Shown: positions 9,501-18,353 of the stretch, one piece after another
Position numbering within the stretch: position 1 is the stretch's first letter
Layout: each line of letters starts with the position of its first letter
From: a bacterium
Lineage (GTDB): Bacteria; Armatimonadota; Zipacnadia; Zipacnadales; UBA11051
DNA: 47,189 nucleotides
Reading direction: 5' to 3'
Assembly (NCBI GenBank): GCA_021372615.1
Contig: JAJFUB010000123.1
Span: 1-47,189 of the forward strand
The notes under the pieces: model-generated
Database searches by the model: none
Told to the model about the DNA's origin: nothing
What the model saw: only the letters and a program-made list of their open reading frames with translations
Position numbers and translations under genes: made by a program

Positions 9501-9745
9501 TGCTCCACCCCGGCGGTCGGAGCCGAGACCCAGCTATTGCCGCAGTTGCCCAGCGCGTCCCGGTGGCCGTAGACCTGCGTGATCTCCTGGCCCAGGACGA
9601 CCCACTTGCCGTCGGTGAGCACGCCCACGGCATAGCCCGAGCAGGTCGTATCCGCCGTCACGGTAGCGCGCGGCAGGGCGTCGGCCAGGGCGACGCCCGT
9701 GCTCAGCGCCGCCACCAGCAACAGGGCCAGTCCGGGAGTGGTCAT
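6533..9745 (-). CDS. Secreted discoidin-like plus six-hairpin-type protein
   Basis: A 1070-residue exported protein with signal peptide MTTPGLALLLVAALSTGVALA. Residues of roughly 25-190 look like an F5/8 type C (discoidin) domain, with HWVRLDWPQPVTLNQVGLWW. The middle and C-terminal parts carry helical-barrel features (VYDGNLYGVEEGYAMMALAQ, NGLQPSYAIRLYRLT, WLLDDLG) resembling six-hairpin glycosidases, ending in a beta domain (FSIKVEY). No catalytic residue is assigned. The ATG at 9745 follows GGAGGA with a six-base gap and a signal peptide begins there; the frame stays open much further upstream only as antisense to the next gene. It is first of a two-gene unit with the 3748-6486 gene and is divergent from a membrane protein gene. 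Confidence 0.85.
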   Translation of the reverse strand: MTTPGLALLLVAALSTGVALADALPRATVTADTTCSGYAVGVLTDGKWVVLGQEITQVYGHRDALGNCGNSWVSAPTAGVEHWVRLDWPQPVTLNQVGLWWTKPQWWPKAVRVAMLSDANWVSLTGPGDWLRPTAQHSVITFPAVTARTIRLLQHPRGGEAERGFLALQEITPLMQPEARPGLEGMRKLTADELKALELVTLERNIARLHETQPDASRGVVWGRREQDGVGAPELVDGKLAALREQLPTGARVGVAWPIPHVLDGAALFFAGALPPTAPALMLLGADGHWLPVQAGLKLQRDDARHCLTYAFEPAVTTALAFAWPAGCPPPVEIEAYRYLPVAPNVWPDRLVSDAFTRSQLTSGQEPSFEALATAALPMTPARALLGLKDDQREVGVTWDGDVLSSVPLRVSFGDRRERLADSRDTVSRCLAQGWMPATVTAGRLADLGVTLMAGVGYAGPGETCPCLLLTVLVTRSGEGDRLRSSVNLTLDAKGQPLTIQGDRLLRGSEVVLIGEHLEAFPGDPNTVRVPFELGNDAERIIKVVQPLSPAVPEFTDLRRLAETLGEQPVAYWDSLLKPAAVVEVPEARVNNLYKAVLTQLFINADGDVMPYGSYPSVYDGNLYGVEEGYAMMALAQSGFSADAERYMDHTYLTPQFLVKVPEYKKYADRHQQYRNGLQPSYAIRLYRLTRNRAWIETHLPLIRECAEWTVAQRRRTMVLENGEKPLHWGLLPKWSYGGDISELQCYALYANFCCWKGLVDTAWLLDDLGDKTTAERYRQEAADYRACLDRAVEGNVLRDRTPPFLPLQLYAKAPVGNDYDQLFIGCLLDLTALEPGGQQMRYLTDWMEQDNRTFCLLPRFRRDVGPGGLDGLYGLGYMLSKLQQDQVNEFLLGFYAYLAFSMDHTTFASRETNLLYASDLHVRSQYRVPDMSDPVPCSSAVAMLLLREMLVMEAPAKWGEPNTELRLLYGTPRAWFEHGKTIRLENLPTEFGPVSLRVDSAVGQGSLTATVRPPTRNPWQRLVLRLRHPEGKHWRRVLVNGRPHAETDPARELVILKPGPSSFSIKVEY

Positions 9746-9877
9746 CAGCTTCCTCCAGCACCAGGTGTCCGGGCATGTTCCGCCAGCCGGGGCGGCGCTC
9801 CTGCGTGACAGGAGGAGTCGGCCGCCGGCGTGGTGAATAGGCCGGGCGGACCTGAGCGAACTGCCCGAGGTGACGCG

Positions 9878-12040
9878 TTGCCCTCCGTTGTGACTCCCGA
9901 ATCTCATGCCGCCCACGTGCCGTCGCGGGCGAGTAGTGACCCGACCCATGACCACACCAGCCATGGAGCGGTGACACTCCGCGCCGTCATCATCGCGGTC
10001 GTGCTGTCCCTGCTCGTGACCGCGTGGGCCAAGCAGGCCGAGCTGGTGACGCTCACGAGCCAGATTTCCGAGAGTACGCCGCCGATCGCGTCCATCCTCG
10101 GGCTGTTCCTGCTGCTGGGCGCGACGGGGCTGCTCAACAAGCTCGCGGGGTGGGCCAGCCATAGTCCCGCCCGGGCCCACATCGGCCGTTGGGCCCATCG
10201 CCTCCGCCCCTCCCCCGGTGAGATGCTGGTGGTGTTCGTCTTCCTGGCCATCACGGCCGCCATGCCCGGTGTCGGCCTGTTCCGGCAGGTCATGCCCTGC
10301 CTGATGGTGACGCAGTACTTCGGGATGCCCACCAACCACCTGAACGAGATGGCGGCCAACATCCCGACGGCATGGGCGCCGACCGACCCGGAAGTCGCCC
10401 GCGTGTTCTGGGAGGGTGGGGATACTGCTGTGCCGACGTTCGGCCTGGAGGGCGTGCCCGTCATCGGGCCGGTGCTCGAGGCTACCTACCGCTTCCTGGC
10501 CGGTCCCCTGCTGATCCCCTGGCAGCACTGGCTCACCCCCTTCCTCATCTGGTCGCTGTACCTGAGCGCCTACTTCATCAGCGCCTTCTGCTTCATCACG
10601 CTCTTCCGCCGCTCGTGGGAGGAGGATGAGCGCCTGACGTTCCCGGTCTCGAGCTTCTCGGTCGAGATGATCCGCCCCGAGGGCAGCCTGCTGTCGGGCC
10701 ATAGCTTCTTCCGCGACCCCGTGGTGTGGATCGGCTTCTCGCTGGCGTTCATCTACAACCTGACCAACGCCCTGAAGGTCTTCAACCCGGCGTTGCCCGC
10801 GCTGGGCATCTCCTATTCCCTGGGCAGCCTCTTCACCGAGTCGCCCTGGAACACGATGTCCGGGTTCTCGATCTTCTACAAGCCGGAGATCCTCGGCCTA
10901 GGCTACCTGGTGCCCTCGGACGTGCTCTTCTCCATCTGGTTCTTCACCATGGCCCAGTGGATCGTGCGGCCCTTCGCCAAGATGGCCGGCTACACGCCCT
11001 CCGGGTTCCCATTCATGGCCCAGCAGGCCCAGGGCGCGTTCATGTTGCTGGCCGTGTACTTCCTCTACCAGTCACGGCGCCGGCTGTGGGAAGTCGTGCA
11101 GAAGGCCACCGGCAGTGCCCCGCACGTGGATGACAGCACCGAGCCCCTGCCCTTCGCCGTCTCGTTCTGGGTCGCCCTCGCGGGCATGATCGTCGTCTTC
11201 ACCATGCCGATGCTCTTCGGGGTTGCCTGGTGGATGTCGGTGATGTACTTCGGCATCATGTTCGCGATCCTGCTCGTGTACTGCCGCAACCGCGCCGAGA
11301 TGGGCTTCCCGGTCGTGTGGGGCTACCCGCTGTACGCGCAGCGGTCCTCGATGATCAACTTCCTGGGCAGCGCCGCCTTCCTGCCCGGCGGCGACAGCCA
11401 GTCCTTCACGCTGCTCACGATGTTCTCGTGGCTCCAGCGCAGCGTCAACCAGGCCATCACCAGCACGGGCGTGGAGGCCTTCGTCTCCGCCCACCGCCTC
11501 GGCCAGAGCCGCCGCACGCTCGCCAAGGTGGTCATTGCCGCCCTGGTCTTCGGCCTGTTGACCTCGTTCGTGGTCAACCTAGCGTCATACTACGAGTATG
11601 GTGGGCTGGTGCTGTCCAGCCCCGGCGGCAACGAGGGCGGGCAGATGACCCAGGAGGTGCTGAGCCAGTTCAACGCCATCTCCCAGTGGCTGGACCGGCC
11701 CGAGCAGGCCGACCCGCGCAAGATGGGCTACACCATCGGCGGGGCCATGATCGCGTTGGGCCTGATCGCGGGACGCCGCGCGTGGGTCCAGTTCCCGTTC
11801 CATGCCGGCGGCTATGCGCTGGCCAACTGCCACGGCAGCCCCTTCATGTGGTTCCCCGCCTTCGTCCTGTGGCTGACGAAGGCGCTGACCCTGAGGCTGG
11901 GCGGCGTCAAGCTCTACCGGCGCATCGCTCCGGGCTTCCTGGCCTTCACCCTCGGGCACTTCTTCTCCGTCGGTCTGTGGAGCTTCCTGGGCTTGTGGGC
12001 CGGTGAGTGGGTGCGGCGCTACATCGTGTGGTTCCTGTAG
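9878..12040 (+). CDS. DUF6785/DUF6784-like multi-pass membrane protein
   Basis: A roughly 720-residue protein with about a dozen hydrophobic segments. It shares with the protein at 12123-14039 the pattern E-[LM]-L-V-[IV]-F-x2-L-A-I-x-A-A-M-P-G early on, an ERL-[FY]-P motif after the fourth helix region, and a similar C-terminus (PFH..GY, helix, short tail). From memory this is the uncharacterised family called DUF6785/DUF6784; a carrier role is plausible but not shown. The start is uncertain: TTG at 9878 has GAGGTG five bases upstream, while a GTG at 9830 would add 16 residues behind a GGAGGAG at twelve bases. It is divergent from the secreted protein gene ending its promoter side at 9745 and converges on its paralogue. 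Confidence 0.85.
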   Translation: MPSVVTPESHAAHVPSRASSDPTHDHTSHGAVTLRAVIIAVVLSLLVTAWAKQAELVTLTSQISESTPPIASILGLFLLLGATGLLNKLAGWASHSPARAHIGRWAHRLRPSPGEMLVVFVFLAITAAMPGVGLFRQVMPCLMVTQYFGMPTNHLNEMAANIPTAWAPTDPEVARVFWEGGDTAVPTFGLEGVPVIGPVLEATYRFLAGPLLIPWQHWLTPFLIWSLYLSAYFISAFCFITLFRRSWEEDERLTFPVSSFSVEMIRPEGSLLSGHSFFRDPVVWIGFSLAFIYNLTNALKVFNPALPALGISYSLGSLFTESPWNTMSGFSIFYKPEILGLGYLVPSDVLFSIWFFTMAQWIVRPFAKMAGYTPSGFPFMAQQAQGAFMLLAVYFLYQSRRRLWEVVQKATGSAPHVDDSTEPLPFAVSFWVALAGMIVVFTMPMLFGVAWWMSVMYFGIMFAILLVYCRNRAEMGFPVVWGYPLYAQRSSMINFLGSAAFLPGGDSQSFTLLTMFSWLQRSVNQAITSTGVEAFVSAHRLGQSRRTLAKVVIAALVFGLLTSFVVNLASYYEYGGLVLSSPGGNEGGQMTQEVLSQFNAISQWLDRPEQADPRKMGYTIGGAMIALGLIAGRRAWVQFPFHAGGYALANCHGSPFMWFPAFVLWLTKALTLRLGGVKLYRRIAPGFLAFTLGHFFSVGLWSFLGLWAGEWVRRYIVWFL

Positions 12041-12056
12041 CGGAGGCGCAATACCA

Positions 12057-12093
12057 GGGCGGGGTGTCGGCGCAGCCGACGGGGACCCCGCCC
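12057..12093. terminator. Bidirectional terminator-like nested inverted repeat
   Basis: GGGCGGGGT (12057-12065) pairs with ACCCCGCCC (12085-12093). Inside it GTCGGC (12066-12071) pairs with GCCGAC (12075-12080), with a four-base bulge on one side. It lies midway in the 82 bases between two convergent membrane protein genes, the expected place for a shared terminator. There is no T-run, so it could also be a dispersed palindromic repeat. Confidence 0.55.
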
Positions 12094-12122
12094 CACCGGC
12101 CGGGACAGTGACGCGGCTGCGG

Positions 12123-14039
12123 CTACTCCACGATCAGTTCCTTCCCCGGCACGAAGAAGTGGAACACGATCCAGAAGGTCATGATGAAGCAGACGCCAAG
12201 GATGAGGCCGTAGGCGGCGGGCTTCAGGCGCTGGAAAGCCTGGTAGCCCGCAAAGCGCACCACCAGCATCTTCACGATCCACCCCAGGAAGATCGAGATC
12301 CAGTAACGCTCCGTCGGCCAGCCCATCCAGGCCACGTAGCCCAGAGGGTGGAACGGCCACCACACGAACCGTTGGCGCATCGAGACCAGGAAGAGCGTCG
12401 CGAGCCCCCCCAGGCCCAGCCCGACCCAGTCCTCCGCCCCCGTCTTGACCGCCCCGCGCAGACCTGACGCCAGTTGGTTCACCGTGCCCAGCCCGCTGCC
12501 TTGCGGCCACCAGCCCAGCCGGAAGACGCCGTAGTGGTAGATCACGGCGGGCACCGCGACATGGCAGACGATCAAGGTCAGCGCGACAGCCACCATCAGG
12601 AAGGCGATCGTGCGCACGCGCGGCGTCTCGATCAGTGACCCAAGCTTGAGACACTGGAAGGCCTGCGGCATGAACTGGGTCGCCGTGCCGCGGATCTGGG
12701 TCCAGCTCATCATGGTCATCAGTGTCAGGTTCAGCGGCCCGATCTGCCGCACGCCGATGAGCCGGAAGAGCATCTGGTCGAGGCGGAAGGGGCTGGAGTA
12801 GATGTACATCCCCGCCTCGCACACGACGCGCGAGGCGACCATCGAGACCAGCGGGAAGAGCCCCATGAGCAGCGCGGCCCACCCCACGGGCAGCCCCACC
12901 TGACGCGCCCACCACAGGATGAACACGAAGCCCCCGGCCAGCCCCCACAGGGCGAGGCGTTCGCCCCTCGTGGAGGCCTCCTGGCGTCCGGCGGCCTCTC
13001 TCGCCGGTGTGCGAGTGAGCCTGCCCAGGGCGTCTTCGGCCACCGCCCGCAGGTAGTGGCGCGCGGACCACAGGAGCGTCAGGGCCAGCACCAGGTAGCC
13101 GCCGGCCGTCTGCATCTCGGCGAACTGCGCATGGTTCGTGCGCAGGCCCATGCTCATGCGCAGTGCCGCCTGCCCCAGGCGCAGCAGGTAGAAGAACCAC
13201 AGGCTGAAGGCCACCTCGTGCGAGAGCAGGTAGGAGATGCCGACCATCTCGGGGTACAGGTGCAGGGGCATGTAGTTGAACGCCACGAGCGAGCCGCCGC
13301 CGAAGAGGCGGCCGCTGTCCTTCTGCAGGTTCAGGTCGGGCACCGCCGGGTAGTAGCTATGGAGGCCCTTGGTCAGGAAGGGGATCATGGCCGCCGCAAA
13401 GGTCGTCCACAACAGCCAGTTGCGCAGCAGCGGGGAGGCCTCCGGCTGCCCCTGGGTCAGCTCCATCGGCACCTGAATCAGGGGGTACAGCAGCCGCTCC
13501 TGCTGCTCCCAGCGCCGCGCCAGCAGGGCCGACAGGCACAGCAGCATCCAGTACAGGGCCAGCATGAACGGCGTCCATACCAGCAGCGGCACAAGCCACG
13601 GGCGCCACGGAACCCCCCGCCCGGCCGGCAGGCCCTCGTAGGCCCAGCGAATCGCCGGCGCATCGCGGTCCTTGCCCGGCACCAGCAGGGGGCTGAGGTC
13701 GTCCAGGTAAGTCTGCGGCGGGACGATCTCGGGGATGGCGTAGTAGACGACGGCGAGGGTGTTGAGGTAGAAGTGCTGGGCGTAATCCTGGCCCGGCATG
13801 GCGGCCATGATGGCCAGGAGCATGAAGATGACCAGCAACTCACGTCGCGACAGGGCCCGTCCGGGCATGAACTTGCGCCACAGGATGTTGCCCACGATGA
13901 GCAGCAGTAGCAGCGCCATGACCCCGCGCGGCAGATAGCCGGTGCCCAGGATCTCGTAGCGCAGCATGACCGCCACGCAGCCGGCCACGGTGAAGCCGAT
14001 GACCAGCAGCAGGCCGATGATGACGGCGCGGGCGCTCAT
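12123..14039 (-). CDS. DUF6785-like multi-pass membrane protein
   Basis: A 638-residue integral membrane protein starting MSARAVIIGLLLVIGFTVAG, with about a dozen hydrophobic helices. The motifs RRELLVIFMLLAIMAAMPG and WEQQERLLYPLIQVP align with those in the protein at 9878-12040, so the two are paralogues, although this one is shorter. The region SRVVCEAGMYIYSSPFRLDQMLF is a recognisable family block. The substrate is unknown. It starts 24 bases after the cstA stop codon on the same strand, so it is very probably transcribed with cstA. Translation starts at the ATG at 14039 with only a weak ribosome binding site, which fits coupling to the upstream gene. Confidence 0.88.
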   Translation of the reverse strand: MSARAVIIGLLLVIGFTVAGCVAVMLRYEILGTGYLPRGVMALLLLLIVGNILWRKFMPGRALSRRELLVIFMLLAIMAAMPGQDYAQHFYLNTLAVVYYAIPEIVPPQTYLDDLSPLLVPGKDRDAPAIRWAYEGLPAGRGVPWRPWLVPLLVWTPFMLALYWMLLCLSALLARRWEQQERLLYPLIQVPMELTQGQPEASPLLRNWLLWTTFAAAMIPFLTKGLHSYYPAVPDLNLQKDSGRLFGGGSLVAFNYMPLHLYPEMVGISYLLSHEVAFSLWFFYLLRLGQAALRMSMGLRTNHAQFAEMQTAGGYLVLALTLLWSARHYLRAVAEDALGRLTRTPAREAAGRQEASTRGERLALWGLAGGFVFILWWARQVGLPVGWAALLMGLFPLVSMVASRVVCEAGMYIYSSPFRLDQMLFRLIGVRQIGPLNLTLMTMMSWTQIRGTATQFMPQAFQCLKLGSLIETPRVRTIAFLMVAVALTLIVCHVAVPAVIYHYGVFRLGWWPQGSGLGTVNQLASGLRGAVKTGAEDWVGLGLGGLATLFLVSMRQRFVWWPFHPLGYVAWMGWPTERYWISIFLGWIVKMLVVRFAGYQAFQRLKPAAYGLILGVCFIMTFWIVFHFFVPGKELIVE

Positions 14040-14063
14040 CGTGGGGTAGCCTTCGGTCGGGGG

Positions 14064-15902
<1,839 letters not shown>

Positions 15903-15989
15903 GGCGGACCCTCCGTGTCAGGAATGCCGGCGAGCAACCGGCGAGATGATACAACCTGCGCCGATGCAACGGCAAGAGGGCAACCGTCT

Positions 15990-16053
15990 GGCAGGGGCGC
16001 CCCGGCCTGCCTGGGCTGAAGCAGACGTACGGGCGGGGGACCAGCCCCCGCCC
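15990..16053. repeat. Palindromes between cstA and the upstream hydrolase gene
   Basis: GGGCGGGGG (16031-16039) and CCCCCGCCC (16045-16053) form a perfect 9-base stem with a five-base loop. Nearby, GGCAGG and CCTGCC flank a GGGGCGCCCC palindrome at about 15990-16012. They lie in the 187-base gap after the stop of the gene at 16090-18213. They may end that transcript or be copies of a dispersed repeat; no T-run follows. Confidence 0.45.
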
Positions 16054-16089
16054 TACAGGACGCCGCCAGCAGAAGGTCTCAACCAGCCG

Positions 16090-18213
16090 TCAGCGCGTCA
16101 GCTTGTAGACATGCCGCTCATACGGGCCGAAGCTGTCGCTCCATGTGCCGCCCTGGGCCTTTACGCTGCGCCCCTCGAAGACGACCTCCGCCTGCGCCGC
16201 CTCGCCTGCCAGCGTTAGCTTGCCCTCGACGGGCTCGCGGCCGGTGTTCACGGCCAGTACCCAGGTCGCGCCGCCCTCGCGGTAGCTCGCCGTCAGGACG
16301 GCCGAGGCGTCACACTGGACCGCCGCGGCCGTCTCGGCGCTGCCCAACGCCGGGGCCAGGGCCGCCATCTCCACGCACATCGCGCGCATCTCGTCCCAGC
16401 ACTGCTGCGACCGCGGCACCTGCGCGAACCAGTAGATGCCCCGCGCGCCCTTGATGAGCGAGCCATAGACCATACAGGACAGCTCCCGCGGCGTCGGCTC
16501 GCGATCCATCCAGTAGGCGTAGCCCGTGCCCTGCAGCCACATCCACACCGGCTTGTGCTCGGGACGCGCCGCGGCCGCCATGGCGGCGACACCATTGATC
16601 GCGTGCAGCGGCTGGCCGTGGGGGATCGGATAGATGTCCGTGGAGTAGATGTCACCCATGTGGCCGGTGAGCTTGTTGCCCAGGTAGTTGATGAGCGCCG
16701 GGTGATCGGGGTCCAGTTCGTGCGCCAGGTTGAGACGGGCGTTCGCCTCGGCGAAGCGCTCGCCGCTTGGTTCATCGAAAACATACCAACATAGCAGAGC
16801 GGGATGGTTCTTGAGTGTGGTGATGTGACTGCGCAGCCTCTCGAGGGGGATGTTGCCATCCATCCAGGGGATGACGCGCAGGCCCAACTCGGCGGCGTGG
16901 TCGAAGTAGCTCTTCAGCTCCTCGGTGGTGATGGACGCCCGGATCTCAATGCACACATCGGGGAAGCCTGCCTGGGCGACGACATCCAGCATCTTCAGGT
17001 CGGAGATGAACTCCAGTCCCAGCGCGTGCATGAGGTAGGGCTGGCCGTTCACCAGGAAGCGCCCGGCGTTGTCTATCGTCACCTTGGTGGGCTGGACCGG
17101 CCCGGTCGTCTGGCGCCCGGCAGCGACCTCGGGGGTGCGCCGGGGCGCAGACCAGTCCACGCCCTGCTCGCGCTGGCAGAGGGCCTCGTCGCCAGGGTGC
17201 GGGTGGAAGTCGTCCGACGCCTGGCCCGTCTGTTGCAGCTGCACGTCGTCCATCCACAGCGTGCCATCACCCTCGGCGCCGATGCGCACCATGACCTGCC
17301 GTCCGGGCGCCACGCCGGCCACGGCCACGCGCCCCCACTCCTTGCCGGCCTGGCTGCGGCCGGTCTTCCCGCCCGCCGACAGCGTCACCGGCACCCCCTC
17401 GCGGTCGGCCTTCACCCAGGCTGAGAGGGTGTAGTCGCTGACTGGCTTGTCGCGCAGGCCGAACCAGGCGGAGACGGCCTGCAGCCGCGGCAGGCCCGGC
17501 TCATTGATGAGGCGGAGGCTCTGCTTGCCGCTGCGCACCACGGTCGTGTCCAGGCTGAAGTGCCGCCGCCACAGGTCCATGTCCGTCGCCCAGGGCAAGT
17601 TCCCGACGCCCCAGTGGCCGCTGCCCCAGGCGTAGGGCAGGGGACCGGGAACCTCGAAGCCGCCATTGCGCAGGTAGTTCCGGTGCACGTCGCGGGCATC
17701 GGCTCTGAAGCCCCGCAGCCGGAAGGTGATCGGCCCGGGCGCCGAGCCCCACATCGAGAACCGGAAGCGCTCGACCTTGTCCCAGCCGGTCGGTGCGTCC
17801 TCGGTGCCGAAGTCATCCAGTTCCCAGGTCGTGCGCACCCACGCGGTCGAGGCCGGCGTGCCGGCAATGCGTGCATACCAGCCGCCGGGCGTGCCGAAGT
17901 AGATGCCCAGCGTCCCGGCCCGCTCGGCGCCCTCCACACTCACCTCCACACTCACGGCCCCCACCGCCGACAGGTCCACCGGCCCCACATAGTCCCAGCA
18001 CAGGCGGTCGCCGGCCGTCTTGTACTCACCCTTGAGCACCAGGCAACTGCTGCCGTCCGGTAGCTTCTCGACGGCCACCGGCGGCGAGCCGAACTGCGGC
18101 TGCCACGCTTTCTGCGCGGCGGCGGTGTCGGGGAAGCTGCAGATGTCGGGCACGTCGGTCCAGGCACACGCGGCCATGAAGCACACCAGCGAGGGCAGCA
18201 GGAGGGATTTCAT
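16090..18213 (-). CDS. Secreted CBM-like plus TIM-barrel glycoside hydrolase-like protein
   Basis: A 707-residue protein with signal peptide MKSLLLPSLVCFMAACAWT. The first half holds beta-sandwich modules; NYLRNGGFEVPGPLPYAWG is the usual opening of a CBM4/9-like carbohydrate-binding domain, and DGTLWMDDVQLQ its usual end. The second half is a TIM-barrel resembling clan A glycosidases: RFLVNGQPYLMHALGLEF opens it, and Glu481 in CWYVFDEPSGE is the likely acid/base. A small beta domain closes it. The exact GH family is not clear. The ATG at 18213 is preferred because a signal peptide starts there, although the frame is open to 18309. It is divergent from the alpha-mannosidase gene; ACCTGCC and GGCAGGT (18244-18250 and 18259-18265) form an inverted repeat in the gap between them. 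Confidence 0.87.
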   Translation of the reverse strand: MKSLLLPSLVCFMAACAWTDVPDICSFPDTAAAQKAWQPQFGSPPVAVEKLPDGSSCLVLKGEYKTAGDRLCWDYVGPVDLSAVGAVSVEVSVEGAERAGTLGIYFGTPGGWYARIAGTPASTAWVRTTWELDDFGTEDAPTGWDKVERFRFSMWGSAPGPITFRLRGFRADARDVHRNYLRNGGFEVPGPLPYAWGSGHWGVGNLPWATDMDLWRRHFSLDTTVVRSGKQSLRLINEPGLPRLQAVSAWFGLRDKPVSDYTLSAWVKADREGVPVTLSAGGKTGRSQAGKEWGRVAVAGVAPGRQVMVRIGAEGDGTLWMDDVQLQQTGQASDDFHPHPGDEALCQREQGVDWSAPRRTPEVAAGRQTTGPVQPTKVTIDNAGRFLVNGQPYLMHALGLEFISDLKMLDVVAQAGFPDVCIEIRASITTEELKSYFDHAAELGLRVIPWMDGNIPLERLRSHITTLKNHPALLCWYVFDEPSGERFAEANARLNLAHELDPDHPALINYLGNKLTGHMGDIYSTDIYPIPHGQPLHAINGVAAMAAAARPEHKPVWMWLQGTGYAYWMDREPTPRELSCMVYGSLIKGARGIYWFAQVPRSQQCWDEMRAMCVEMAALAPALGSAETAAAVQCDASAVLTASYREGGATWVLAVNTGREPVEGKLTLAGEAAQAEVVFEGRSVKAQGGTWSDSFGPYERHVYKLTR

Positions 18214-18243
18214 GGGGACGGCTTCCCCGACCGGAGCGGCCTC

Positions 18244-18265
18244 ACCTGCCCGGCGGGCGGCAGGT
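18244..18265. promoter_or_regulatory. Inverted repeat in divergent gap, weak operator candidate
   Basis: ACCTGCC (18244-18250) and GGCAGGT (18259-18265) are perfect inverted copies eight bases apart. They lie in the 140-base region between the divergent hydrolase (minus) and alpha-mannosidase (plus) genes. The size would suit a dimeric regulator, but arms of seven bases occur often by chance in such GC-rich DNA. Confidence 0.25.
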
Positions 18266-18353
18266 TGGCGCAGGGCAGACGCGGAAAGGCCCTTGTCACC
18301 GACCGTCACTGCCCGTCCGCCGCCACACTACTCCTCGCCGGAGGGCCGCCATC

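Noticed and set aside
9746-10702. N-terminal extension of the secreted protein at 6533-9745 by 319 codons
   Set aside because: The extension would run antisense through the start of the membrane protein gene. A signal peptide and GGAGGA site mark the start at 9745.
15903-16089. A riboswitch or small RNA upstream of cstA
   Set aside because: Only short GC-rich palindromes are visible; no conserved riboswitch core was recognised.
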